Positions 1-5,619 of a stretch of 5,700 nucleotides of DNA are shown here, piece after piece. Below the pieces are notes generated by a model, which was given only the letters and a program-made list of their open reading frames with translations, was not told the origin of the DNA and made no database searches. Every line of letters begins with the position of its first letter. Positions within the stretch are counted from its first letter, which is position 1. Made by a program: the position numbers and the translations under genes. The stretch spans positions 1 through 5,700 of the forward strand of contig JAVBTC010000102.1 in NCBI GenBank assembly GCA_031556405.1, read 5' to 3'. This DNA comes from WQZF01 sp031556405 (lineage in GTDB: Bacteria; Pseudomonadota; Gammaproteobacteria; Burkholderiales; Rhodocyclaceae).

Positions 1-41
1 GTCATGGGCGGGATCGCGGACGAAACCGGCGAATTTTTCAT
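1..41 (-). CDS. 5' end of an unidentified gene translationally coupled to the tetR-type gene
   Basis: Only the first 13 codons lie in the window, reading MKNSPVSSAIPPM, and the gene continues past the left edge. The start codon overlaps the stop codon of the TetR-type gene as ATGA, and a GGAG ribosome binding site lies 7 bases upstream, inside the end of the TetR gene. Overlap plus ribosome binding site make a real, translationally coupled gene likely. The peptide is too short to identify. Genes directly behind TetR regulators often encode efflux components such as HlyD-type membrane fusion proteins or transporters, so that is the first guess, from context only. Confidence 0.6.
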   Translation of the reverse strand, partial: MKNSPVSSAIPPM

Positions 42-766
42 GAGCGCGCTCCGGAAAATATACCGTGATGAAGAAACGCCGCCGTGTGGCGTTTCAGGCG
101 CGCCGGAGTGACGTTGTCGAGCCCCGGAAGATTGCGCCAGAAATCCCGCGTTGCCAGCGGCAACAGCGTCAGGCCGATCAGTGCGAGAAAAACGAGGCCG
201 GGTTCGAGATCAGGATGCACCGCACCCGATTTCTGTGCCCTAGTCAAAACGCCGGAGAAATGTCGCAATTGTTGCAGCGGCAGGTGGCGAAGCATGATTT
301 CCCGCAATTGTCCGCGTTCGTGCGCGATTTCGCCTATCCACAGCGAGGGCAGCCAGGGTTTCGCGTGTGCCTGATCGGTGAAGCGTTCATGCAGCCGGGA
401 AATCAGTATCGCGGCGTCGTCGCAATCCGACAGATCCTCCCAGACCGCCGCGATGACCGGCTGCAGGCGTTCCGCGACGACGGCGTCGAGCAGTGAGGCG
501 CGATTGTTGAAATAGTAATGCACCATTGCCGGTGTGACCTCGAGTTGCGCCGCGATACGGTTCAACGAAGTTTCGGCGACGCCATGGCTGGCGAAAAGCG
601 TCACGGCTGTGTCGAGCAGGCGCTCGCGCAGGTCGCTTCCATGCGCCGCCGCGGGCCGTCCGGCGCGTGAACGCGGCCTGGCGGAAGATTTTGCGGAAGA
701 GGAGGTGGCGGATGAAGGAAAGGCTTCGGTTGGAGATTTCATGATGGAACCGTTGCGTTTTGCCAT
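38..766 (-). CDS. TetR/AcrR-family transcriptional regulator
   Basis: A 242-residue one-component repressor-type protein. Residues 1-45 are a Ser/Ala/Arg-rich extension, longer than in most family members. The DNA-binding domain spans about residues 46-95: helix 1 around LLDTAVTLFASHGV, then TSLNRIAAQLEVTPAMVHYYF, the typical helix-turn-helix with the HYYF signature, followed by the NNRASLLDAVV helix. The rest is the helical ligand-binding and dimerisation half, which diverges in this family, so the inducer cannot be named. The ATG at 766 is about 20 bases after the predicted transcription start and has no clear Shine-Dalgarno. An internal ATG at 742 (MKSPTEAF) is possible and is no better supported. 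The stop overlaps the next leftward gene, so the two are probably one operon. A palindrome between the promoter boxes suggests autorepression. The family call is firm; the target is inferred to be the coupled gene. Confidence 0.92.
   Translation of the reverse strand: MAKRNGSIMKSPTEAFPSSATSSSAKSSARPRSRAGRPAAAHGSDLRERLLDTAVTLFASHGVAETSLNRIAAQLEVTPAMVHYYFNNRASLLDAVVAERLQPVIAAVWEDLSDCDDAAILISRLHERFTDQAHAKPWLPSLWIGEIAHERGQLREIMLRHLPLQQLRHFSGVLTRAQKSGAVHPDLEPGLVFLALIGLTLLPLATRDFWRNLPGLDNVTPARLKRHTAAFLHHGIFSGARS
49..52 (-). promoter_or_regulatory. Ribosome binding site of the coupled downstream gene
   Basis: GGAG on the minus strand lies 7 bases before the ATG at 41, within the last codons of the TetR-type gene. 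It supports the overlapping ATGA as a true start rather than chance. Confidence 0.55.
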
Positions 767-792
767 GGAGAGAAACTGTAAAGAATCGACTT

Positions 793-821
793 ATATTAAT
801 TAAACAGTTAATTAGCGTCAA
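793..821 (-). promoter_or_regulatory. Sigma70-type promoter of the TetR-type gene
   Basis: On the minus strand TTGACG (821-816, five of six consensus bases) is separated by exactly 17 bases from TAATAT (798-793, four of six). Transcription would start near 786, about 20 bases before the ATG at 766. The surrounding sequence is much more AT-rich than the genes on either side, as expected for a promoter. Confidence 0.6.
797..814. promoter_or_regulatory. Palindromic operator candidate within the TetR promoter
   Basis: TAATTAA-ACAG-TTAATTA is a perfect inverted repeat with 7-base arms and a 4-base centre. It fills the spacer between the -35 and -10 boxes, where a bound TetR dimer would block RNA polymerase. 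The family commonly binds such palindromes at its own promoter. AT-rich sequence forms short palindromes easily, so the role is inferred. Confidence 0.5.
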
Positions 822-958
822 GGAAAAATGAAGAGCATGTACAGGATGGCCTGGAATGGATGTCGTTTACTACCGGAGAGAATGGTATTCGGGCGTGAAA
901 ACGAACCGCGGACGGTACGAAGGGCGAAGCAAGAGGAAGTCGGAGAGCGCGTCGGTTT

Positions 959-980
959 CCATACGATCCGTGTCGTATGG
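959..980. repeat. 8-bp perfect inverted repeat (hairpin or operator)
   Basis: CCATACGA and TCGTATGG are exact reverse complements around the 6-base loop TCCGTG. It lies about 80 bases beyond the stop of the PilZ-like gene and about 140 bases upstream of the TetR promoter. No U-tract follows on either strand, so it is not a standard intrinsic terminator. It could be a transcript 3' end hairpin left after Rho termination and trimming, or a protein-binding site. The rest of 822-997 shows no gene or motif I can support. Confidence 0.45.
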
Positions 981-997
981 CGCATGCCGGAGACGTC

Positions 998-1057
998 AGA
1001 GGGGTAAAGGAATGAGAAGGAAAGAGAAAAGGAGAGAGGAATAGAGGACAGAGAGAG
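998..1057 (-). terminator. Pyrimidine-rich, G-poor tract; possible Rho-dependent termination region
   Basis: On the plus strand 56 of 60 bases are purines, with an unbroken run at 1014-1041. The leftward transcript of the PilZ-like gene therefore carries a C/U-rich tract with almost no G, starting a few bases after its stop codon at 1061. C-rich, G-poor, unstructured RNA just after a stop codon is what Rho loading sites look like. No intrinsic terminator is present here, yet the TetR gene downstream has its own promoter, so some terminator is expected. The function is inferred from composition and position. Confidence 0.4.
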
Positions 1058-1060
1058 TCA

Positions 1061-2716
1061 TCAAAGGGCGCTGAAGGAAACGTATTCGAAATCGCTGCCT
1101 TCCTGCTGTACGTGTTTCAGAATCATGCTCTGTTCCACCGTCTCCGAATTGACCGGACAGATTTCGATTCTCCGTTCGGCCTGATAATCGGCGTGCTGCA
1201 TGATCAGCATTGCCGGAATATTCAATGCTTCGCTGGCCGGCAGCAGGAAGGCGCGGCTGTAGATCAGTTCTTCGTGACCGGCGTGTTCGATGGTAAAACG
1301 CACCGCGACGGCGCGCGGGATGCCGGGAAAGGCGGCGATACCGGCAATCAGGTGTCCCTGCTGCGCCTGCACGATCCAGCGCGCGTAGGCGAGAAAGTAG
1401 GCATTGCCGCCTTCGGTATGGATTGCCAGCAACTGGTTGTGCGCCACCTTCCTTCCGGGCGTGGGACGGCGCAGGCAAAGGCCACTGGCGGACTGGTTGG
1501 CGATTTTCCAGGGATCGCCGATATCGGCGGCGGATGAAGCCGCCTGGCCCGGCTGCGTGCCGTTCGTCCTGTCGATCACATCGACCGTATTGATCAGCGA
1601 ATTGGCGGCAAACAGGCGGAGGCTGGAATCCTGCGGCTCGTAGCTCGTTTTGCGCTTCGTGATGGGAGAGACGAATTCCTGGCCGGAAAGAAGACGGTGG
1701 ATGTCCTCGAAACCGCTGACGACATGCGCCGCGCCTTTGGAGGGATAACGCGGAAACCGGCGCGGGCGGGTCTGCAGCGACCAGGGAAGGGCCAGGATCT
1801 TGAGCAGGCGTCGGGCCCGGCCCGGTGTGCAGCGGTCGCCCAGCCCGATTTGCAGCGGAGGAATGTTCTGCTGCAATTTCGCATGGGCGTTGCGCATTTT
1901 TTTGATCAGGCGCGCGGTTTCGAGCCGGCGCAGGTGTTCGCGCTGTCCGTCGCCGTTCGTGCAGGGCTTGATACCGGTATCGCTGCGCAGGTCGATGGCC
2001 AGTTCCGGCAGTTCCTCGTTGGCGCCGATGGGTTCGAGCTGAACCAGGGGAGCCCACCAGCTTGCCCAGCGCTGTGCCAGTTCCTGATCGCGTATCGACA
2101 GGCGGTACGGAGTTCCGAGCGCCACGAGCAGGGTGGCGACATAAATGGCGGCACAGAACGTGTGGTGATCGGGGGGAAGCAGGGGGTCGTGAACCAGCGT
2201 CTGTGTCACGCCGGACTGTTCGGCAAGCAGAAAGCGGCGATGCAGCTCCGGCCAGATGCCGAGCGGTAATTCGCGCCTGCTGCGGTAATGCTCGTTCATG
2301 ACCTGGCCGAAGTAGTACATCGAACGGCAGATCAGCGTCGCGACCGTGCCTTCGTAGTCCTCCTTCTCCACGTCCTCTTTCTGGTTCTTGAGACACCAGG
2401 AATAACCGTTGGCCATTTTCCGCCAGAGCCTGACCGCAATCTGGAAAGCGACTTCCTCGAAATCGTCGAGCGGCAGAAAGCGGTTGCTGTATTGCCGCGC
2501 AAGTGCTTCGATGGCAACGGCAATCGGCGCCCTCGCCTTTTCCAGCAGGGCGAAATAAACCGGCTGCGAGGGGGGATCCTTTTGCAGGGAATCGAGGAAA
2601 TTCTCCAGCGCACTGCTCTGCTGTGCCGGATCGTTCGGCAGGTTGACGAGCAGTTTCAGGCCGGACTGAAGATCGGTGATTTTCGGGATTACGCTGTTGT
2701 CTGCAAACCCTTCCAT
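1061..2716 (-). CDS. Conserved-type hypothetical protein with split C-terminal PilZ-like (c-di-GMP receptor) signature
   Basis: A 551-residue soluble protein with no signal peptide or clear membrane segment. Residues 1-310 look helical and match no domain I recognise. The C-terminal part has the two PilZ hallmarks: an RxxxR box at R319-R323 (within RPRRFPRYPS) and an NxSxxG box at N407-G412 (NQSASG), followed by LCLR and a strand pattern ending in ARWIVQ...GIAAF, as in PilZ barrels. The two boxes are about 84 residues apart instead of the usual 20-30, so the domain carries an insertion. If functional it would bind c-di-GMP and influence surface behaviour such as pili, adhesion or motility. 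It resembles the atypical receptors called FimW, but I cannot confirm that name. The start at 2716 has GAAAGG 9 bases upstream; starts further up would overlap the HIT gene. It follows the HIT gene by 31 bases, probably in one transcript. The coding sequence is well supported, the domain call moderately. Confidence 0.72.
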   Translation of the reverse strand: MEGFADNSVIPKITDLQSGLKLLVNLPNDPAQQSSALENFLDSLQKDPPSQPVYFALLEKARAPIAVAIEALARQYSNRFLPLDDFEEVAFQIAVRLWRKMANGYSWCLKNQKEDVEKEDYEGTVATLICRSMYYFGQVMNEHYRSRRELPLGIWPELHRRFLLAEQSGVTQTLVHDPLLPPDHHTFCAAIYVATLLVALGTPYRLSIRDQELAQRWASWWAPLVQLEPIGANEELPELAIDLRSDTGIKPCTNGDGQREHLRRLETARLIKKMRNAHAKLQQNIPPLQIGLGDRCTPGRARRLLKILALPWSLQTRPRRFPRYPSKGAAHVVSGFEDIHRLLSGQEFVSPITKRKTSYEPQDSSLRLFAANSLINTVDVIDRTNGTQPGQAASSAADIGDPWKIANQSASGLCLRRPTPGRKVAHNQLLAIHTEGGNAYFLAYARWIVQAQQGHLIAGIAAFPGIPRAVAVRFTIEHAGHEELIYSRAFLLPASEALNIPAMLIMQHADYQAERRIEICPVNSETVEQSMILKHVQQEGSDFEYVSFSAL

Positions 2717-2725
2717 TCGCGGTAG

Positions 2726-2731
2726 CCTTTC
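2726..2731 (-). promoter_or_regulatory. Ribosome binding site fixing the start of the PilZ-like gene
   Basis: GAAAGG lies 9 bases before the ATG at 2716, in the 31-base gap after the HIT stop codon. The open frame continues upstream to 3043, but that part is arginine- and proline-rich low-quality sequence antiparallel in style to the HIT frame, so the ribosome binding site decides for 2716. Confidence 0.5.
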
Positions 2732-2747
2732 AGTATTCCATGCTCGT

Positions 2748-3239
2748 CTATGTGAGGGAGGCGGCAACCGCCGTCTCCCTTGCCTTCTCCATGGCCGCCT
2801 TGGCTGCGGCCCCAGTGGTACCAATGGCAGCTTCGACGGCCGCCGCGATTTTTCGCTGATCCGGCGCGGGGCGTGCCGGCGCTGTCTCCCGTTGCGGCGG
2901 TCCCCAGATCGGAAGTGGAAAATGCCGGTCGTCGAGCCAGCGGGGAATGACATGCCAGTGCAGGTGCGGCACCGCATTGCCCAGGCTGGCCAGATTGATC
3001 TTGTCCGGCCGTAATACCTTGCGCAGGCTTTGTTCGACAGCAAACACGACAGACATCAGACGTTCACGCTCTTCCGGTGAAAGATCCGTCATCTCGCGAA
3101 CATGGCGGCGGAGGATGACGCGGCAAAAGCCGGGGTAATGAGGATCGTTTACGCTGAGGACATAACAGAAATCGTCGGCCCACAGTATATTCTCTTCCTG
3201 ATCGCTAGTTAGTATACATAATTCGCATTGAGTCGGCAT
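2748..3239 (-). CDS. HIT-family nucleotide-binding protein / hydrolase
   Basis: A 163-residue cytoplasmic protein of the histidine triad superfamily, which hydrolyses or transfers nucleotidyl groups from substrates such as dinucleoside polyphosphates or AMP conjugates. The triad HLHWHVI is at residues 92-98 (H92, H94, H96), preceded by the conserved N-A-V-P and followed by PRW. CELC at residues 5-8 and H46 could form the zinc site seen in some HIT proteins (inference). HIT sequence ends near residue 115; residues 117-163 are an Ala/Pro/Lys-rich tail of no recognised function, likely flexible then helical. The start at 3239 is chosen because GGGAG sits 8 bases upstream and the family begins here; an in-frame extension to 3467 would consume the whole htpG promoter region. 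It probably forms an operon with the PilZ-like gene. The substrate cannot be told from sequence. Confidence 0.93.
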   Translation of the reverse strand: MPTQCELCILTSDQEENILWADDFCYVLSVNDPHYPGFCRVILRRHVREMTDLSPEERERLMSVVFAVEQSLRKVLRPDKINLASLGNAVPHLHWHVIPRWLDDRHFPLPIWGPPQRETAPARPAPDQRKIAAAVEAAIGTTGAAAKAAMEKARETAVAASLT

Positions 3240-3247
3240 GACATTTT

Positions 3248-3252
3248 CTCCC
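3248..3252 (-). promoter_or_regulatory. Ribosome binding site of the HIT gene
   Basis: GGGAG lies 8 bases before the ATG at 3239. It overlaps the alternative in-frame ATG at 3254, which rules that start out and supports MPTQCELC as the N terminus. Confidence 0.6.
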
Positions 3253-3299
3253 ATTCGTCTCGCTCCGTTTTTTCCCGGTTCCGGCACTTTTCTTTTGCG

Positions 3300-3305
3300 A
3301 TTATA
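3300..3305 (-). promoter_or_regulatory. Candidate -10 box of the HIT/PilZ-like operon
   Basis: A perfect TATAAT on the minus strand, in the AT-rich part of the divergent region, would start transcription near 3293 and give a leader of about 54 bases. The -35 position holds only a weak match (TTCCGG at a 17-base spacing, or TTTCCG at 18), so it may need an activator or may be wrong. Confidence 0.4.
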
Positions 3306-3365
3306 TACCGTTCGAATTATGTCCGGAAACTGGCGGGGACGATGGCCGGATTCCGTCCCTTTCCA

Positions 3366-3390
3366 CTTTTCGATTCCGCTTTTCGATTCC
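3366..3390 (+). repeat. 12-bp tandem direct repeat upstream of the htpG promoter
   Basis: CTTTTCGATTCC occurs twice (3366-3377 and 3379-3390), separated by one G, a 13-base period. It ends 14 bases before the sigma32 -35 box. The position suits an activator or repressor site, but slippage duplication is equally possible. Confidence 0.6.
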
Positions 3391-3404
3391 ATTTCGCCCG
3401 CATT

Positions 3405-3433
3405 CTTGAAATTGCCGGGAACCGTCCCCATTT
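3405..3433 (+). promoter_or_regulatory. Sigma32 (RpoH) heat-shock promoter of htpG
   Basis: CTTGAAA (3405-3411), a 14-base spacer and CCCCATTT (3426-3433) match the proteobacterial sigma32 consensus CTTGAAA / CCCCATNT at every defined position and with the right spacing. Transcription would start near 3440, giving a leader of about 40 bases. htpG is a classical sigma32 regulon member, so site and gene agree. No clear sigma70 promoter was seen for htpG in this gap. Confidence 0.9.
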
Positions 3434-3468
3434 CTCGCGGGCTATCGTTTTCAAATACGTTTTTCAAT

Positions 3469-3472
3469 GGAG
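3469..3472 (+). promoter_or_regulatory. htpG: Ribosome binding site deciding the htpG start
   Basis: GGAG is 9 bases before the ATG at 3482. The upstream in-frame ATG at 3467 overlaps this box and has no ribosome binding site of its own, so translation most likely begins at 3482. Confidence 0.65.
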
Positions 3473-3481
3473 CGAACCAAT

Positions 3482-5476
3482 ATGTCCGGCAGTGAAAAGA
3501 AAGGGCCAGAAACCGAAAACCAGGGGGGGAGCCACAAGGAAACCCTCGGTTTTCAGGCGGAAGTCAAACAGCTTCTGCATCTGATGATTCATTCCCTGTA
3601 CAGCAACAAGGAAATCGCATTGCGTGAACTGATCTCGAACGCTTCCGACGCCTGTGACCGGCTGCGTTTCGAGGCGCTCGACAACGCCGCGTTGTACGGC
3701 GGCGACACCGAGCTGGGAATCCGGGTCGATTACGACAAGGATTCGCGGACGCTGACGGTTTCCGACAACGGCATCGGCCTTTCCCGCGACGAGGCGGTGG
3801 CCCACCTGGGAACGATCGCCAAATCGGGTACGCGCGAGTTTTTCCAGCGGCTGACCGGCGATCAGGCCAAGGATGCGCATTTGATCGGCCAGTTCGGCGT
3901 CGGTTTCTACTCGGCGTTCATCGTTGCCGACAGGGTCACGGTGACCTCGCTGCGCGCCGGTCTGCCGAACGATCAGGCGGTGCGCTGGGAATCCGGCGGG
4001 GAAGGGGATTTCTCGATCGAGCAGGTGGAAAAGAAAGCGCGCGGCACCGAAATCGTGCTGCATCTGCGCGAGGGCGAGGATGAATTCCTCTCCGGCTGGC
4101 GGCTGAAATCGATCATCAAGAAGTATTCCGACCACATCGCCCTTCCGATCCGGATGAAAAAGGAAGAATGGAAGGACGGCGCGGAAACGAAGACCGACGA
4201 GGAAGAGACCGTCAATCAGGCGAGCGCGTTATGGTCGCGGCCGAAAGCGGAAATTTCCGACGAACAGTACGAGGAATTCTATAAGCACGTCGCGCACGAT
4301 TTCGAACCGCCGCTGGCCTGGACGCATGCGAAGGTGGAAGGACGGCAGGAATACACCCAGCTTCTCTATATTCCCGCACACGCGCCGTTCGATCTCTGGG
4401 ACCGCGATGCCAAGCATGGCCTGAAACTTTATGTGCGGCGCGTCTTCATCATGGACGATGCCGAACAACTGTTGCCTTCCTATCTGCGTTTCGTGCGCGG
4501 CATCGTCGATTCCAACGATCTGCCGCTCAACGTTTCCCGTGAAATCCTGCAGGAAAGCCGCGATATCGAGTCGATCCGCGGCGGCTGCGCGAAAAAGGTG
4601 CTCGGCATACTCGAGGATCTGGCGGCAAACCAGCCGGAAAAATACGAAACCTTCTGGAAGGAATTCGGGCGCGTGCTGAAAGAAGGCACCGGCGAGGATT
4701 TTGCCAACAAGGACCGCATCGCCAAACTGCTGCGCTTCGCCTCGACGCACCGCGATACGCCGGATGAATGCGTCTCGCTCGCCGACTACGTGGCGCGGAT
4801 GAAGGAAGGACAGGAAAAAATCTATTACATCACCGCCGATACGTTTACTGCGGCGCAGCACAGCCCGCATCTGGAGATTTTCCGTAAGAAAGGTATCGAA
4901 GTCCTGTTGCTCTCGGAGCGCGTCGACGAATGGGTGGTCGGTTATCTCACCGAATTCGACGGAAAGCCGCTGCAATCGGTAGCCAAGGGCGGGCTCGACC
5001 TCGGCGCGCTGGAAGACGCAGACGAAAAGGTGGACGATGAAAAACATGCCGACGAAAACAAGGCGATGCTGGAGCGGATCAGGGAATCGCTCGGCGAGCG
5101 CGTGCGCGAAGTGCGGATCACGCATCGCCTGACCGATTCGCCTTCGTGCCTGGTGGCCGATGCGCACGATCCTTCCGCGAACCTGGCGCGCATTCTCAAG
5201 GCCAGCGGCCAGAAAATGCCGGAGTTCCGCCCGATTCTCGAGATCAATCCGCGCCATCCGGTCGTGCTGCATCTGCGCGACCGGGAAATGGGGCTCGCGG
5301 ATGCGCCGGCAAGCCATTTCGGCGAGTGGGCGAACCTGCTGTTCGAACAGGCGGTGCTGGCCGAGGGCGGCACGCTCGACGACCCGGCCGGATTCGTGAA
5401 ACGCGTCAATACCCTGATGCTTGAACTTTCCGACTCCAGAGAGAAGTTTACCGGTGCGGAAGTAGAAGAGGAATAA
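3482..5476 (+). CDS. htpG: Molecular chaperone HtpG (bacterial Hsp90)
   Basis: A complete 664-residue cytosolic, dimeric ATP-dependent chaperone that remodels client proteins with the DnaK system under stress. The N-terminal GHKL ATPase domain (about 20-235) shows LRELISNASDACD with catalytic Glu49 and Mg-binding Asn53, DNGIGL (95-100), LGTIAKSGT (109-117) and the lid glycine motif GQFGVGFYS (136-144). The middle domain (about 245-515) has the conserved VDSNDLPLNVSREILQ with Arg353, the residue that contacts ATP gamma-phosphate in Hsp90s. The C-terminal dimerisation domain (about 530-655) contains LTDSPSCLV and INPRHPV. It is some 40 residues longer than the 624-residue E. coli protein, partly from a polar 17-residue N-terminal extension and an acidic Asp/Glu/Lys stretch near 515-530. 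It ends in an acidic EVEEE, without the eukaryotic MEEVD. It is transcribed alone from a sigma32 promoter to a strong terminator. Confidence 0.99.
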   Translation: MSGSEKKGPETENQGGSHKETLGFQAEVKQLLHLMIHSLYSNKEIALRELISNASDACDRLRFEALDNAALYGGDTELGIRVDYDKDSRTLTVSDNGIGLSRDEAVAHLGTIAKSGTREFFQRLTGDQAKDAHLIGQFGVGFYSAFIVADRVTVTSLRAGLPNDQAVRWESGGEGDFSIEQVEKKARGTEIVLHLREGEDEFLSGWRLKSIIKKYSDHIALPIRMKKEEWKDGAETKTDEEETVNQASALWSRPKAEISDEQYEEFYKHVAHDFEPPLAWTHAKVEGRQEYTQLLYIPAHAPFDLWDRDAKHGLKLYVRRVFIMDDAEQLLPSYLRFVRGIVDSNDLPLNVSREILQESRDIESIRGGCAKKVLGILEDLAANQPEKYETFWKEFGRVLKEGTGEDFANKDRIAKLLRFASTHRDTPDECVSLADYVARMKEGQEKIYYITADTFTAAQHSPHLEIFRKKGIEVLLLSERVDEWVVGYLTEFDGKPLQSVAKGGLDLGALEDADEKVDDEKHADENKAMLERIRESLGERVREVRITHRLTDSPSCLVADAHDPSANLARILKASGQKMPEFRPILEINPRHPVVLHLRDREMGLADAPASHFGEWANLLFEQAVLAEGGTLDDPAGFVKRVNTLMLELSDSREKFTGAEVEEE

Positions 5477-5495
5477 ATTGGGATTTGCTTCAGCC

Positions 5496-5550
5496 AAAAG
5501 ATGATGGCCACCGAAAAATCGGCGGCCATCATCTTTTTCGGTCATTTTTT
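5496..5550 (+). terminator. Strong intrinsic terminator of htpG, probably bidirectional
   Basis: AAAAGATGATGGCC (5496-5509) pairs perfectly with 5524-5537 over 14 bp. Beyond one A-C mismatch, CCGA (5511-5514) pairs with TCGG (5519-5522) around an AAAA loop. TTTTT at 5534-5538 and TTTTTT at 5545-5550 follow. The hairpin begins 19 bases after the htpG stop. The A-run on the left arm would serve as a U-tract for leftward transcription. Confidence 0.92.
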
Positions 5551-5570
5551 CTCCACACGACTAGTGCCTG

Positions 5571-5600
5571 TTCACAGTATCGAATATGTGTTCGTATTCT
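5571..5600 (+). promoter_or_regulatory. Possible transposase promoter
   Basis: TTCACA (5571-5576, five of six) and TATTCT (5595-5600, four of six) are separated by 18 bases, with the -35 inside the presumed terminal repeat. The start point near 5607 would leave only a short leader carrying the ribosome binding site, so the assignment is tentative. Confidence 0.3.
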
Positions 5601-5619
5601 GAATTTTGGGAGTGTGGTG

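Noticed and set aside
856..1044. 62-codon plus-strand open frame in the gap beside the TetR gene
   Set aside because: No ribosome binding site, very Arg/Lys/Glu-rich because of the purine tract, and no known small-protein pattern.
1697..2269. 190-codon plus-strand open frame
   Set aside because: Complement of the PilZ-like gene with atypical composition and no homology I recognise.
996..2396. 466-codon open frame on the minus strand
   Set aside because: It is a shadow of the PilZ-like gene in another frame: extremely Arg/Pro-rich, no domain, and it runs through the pyrimidine-rich 3' region.
3336..3359. GGGACG ... CGTCCC inverted repeat in the divergent region
   Set aside because: Only 6-bp arms with a 12-base loop in GC-rich sequence; not distinguishable from chance.
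3240..3467. N-terminal extension of the HIT protein to 3467
   Set aside because: It would cover the sigma32 promoter and the divergent gap, lacks HIT homology, and the ribosome binding site at 3248-3252 points to 3239.
3464..4135. 223-codon open frame antisense to the htpG N-terminal region
   Set aside because: Mirror of conserved htpG codons, without start signals or domain features.
4229..5545. 438-codon open frame antisense to htpG
   Set aside because: HtpG is unmistakable on the other strand. This frame begins in the terminator hairpin, has no ribosome binding site and no recognisable motif.
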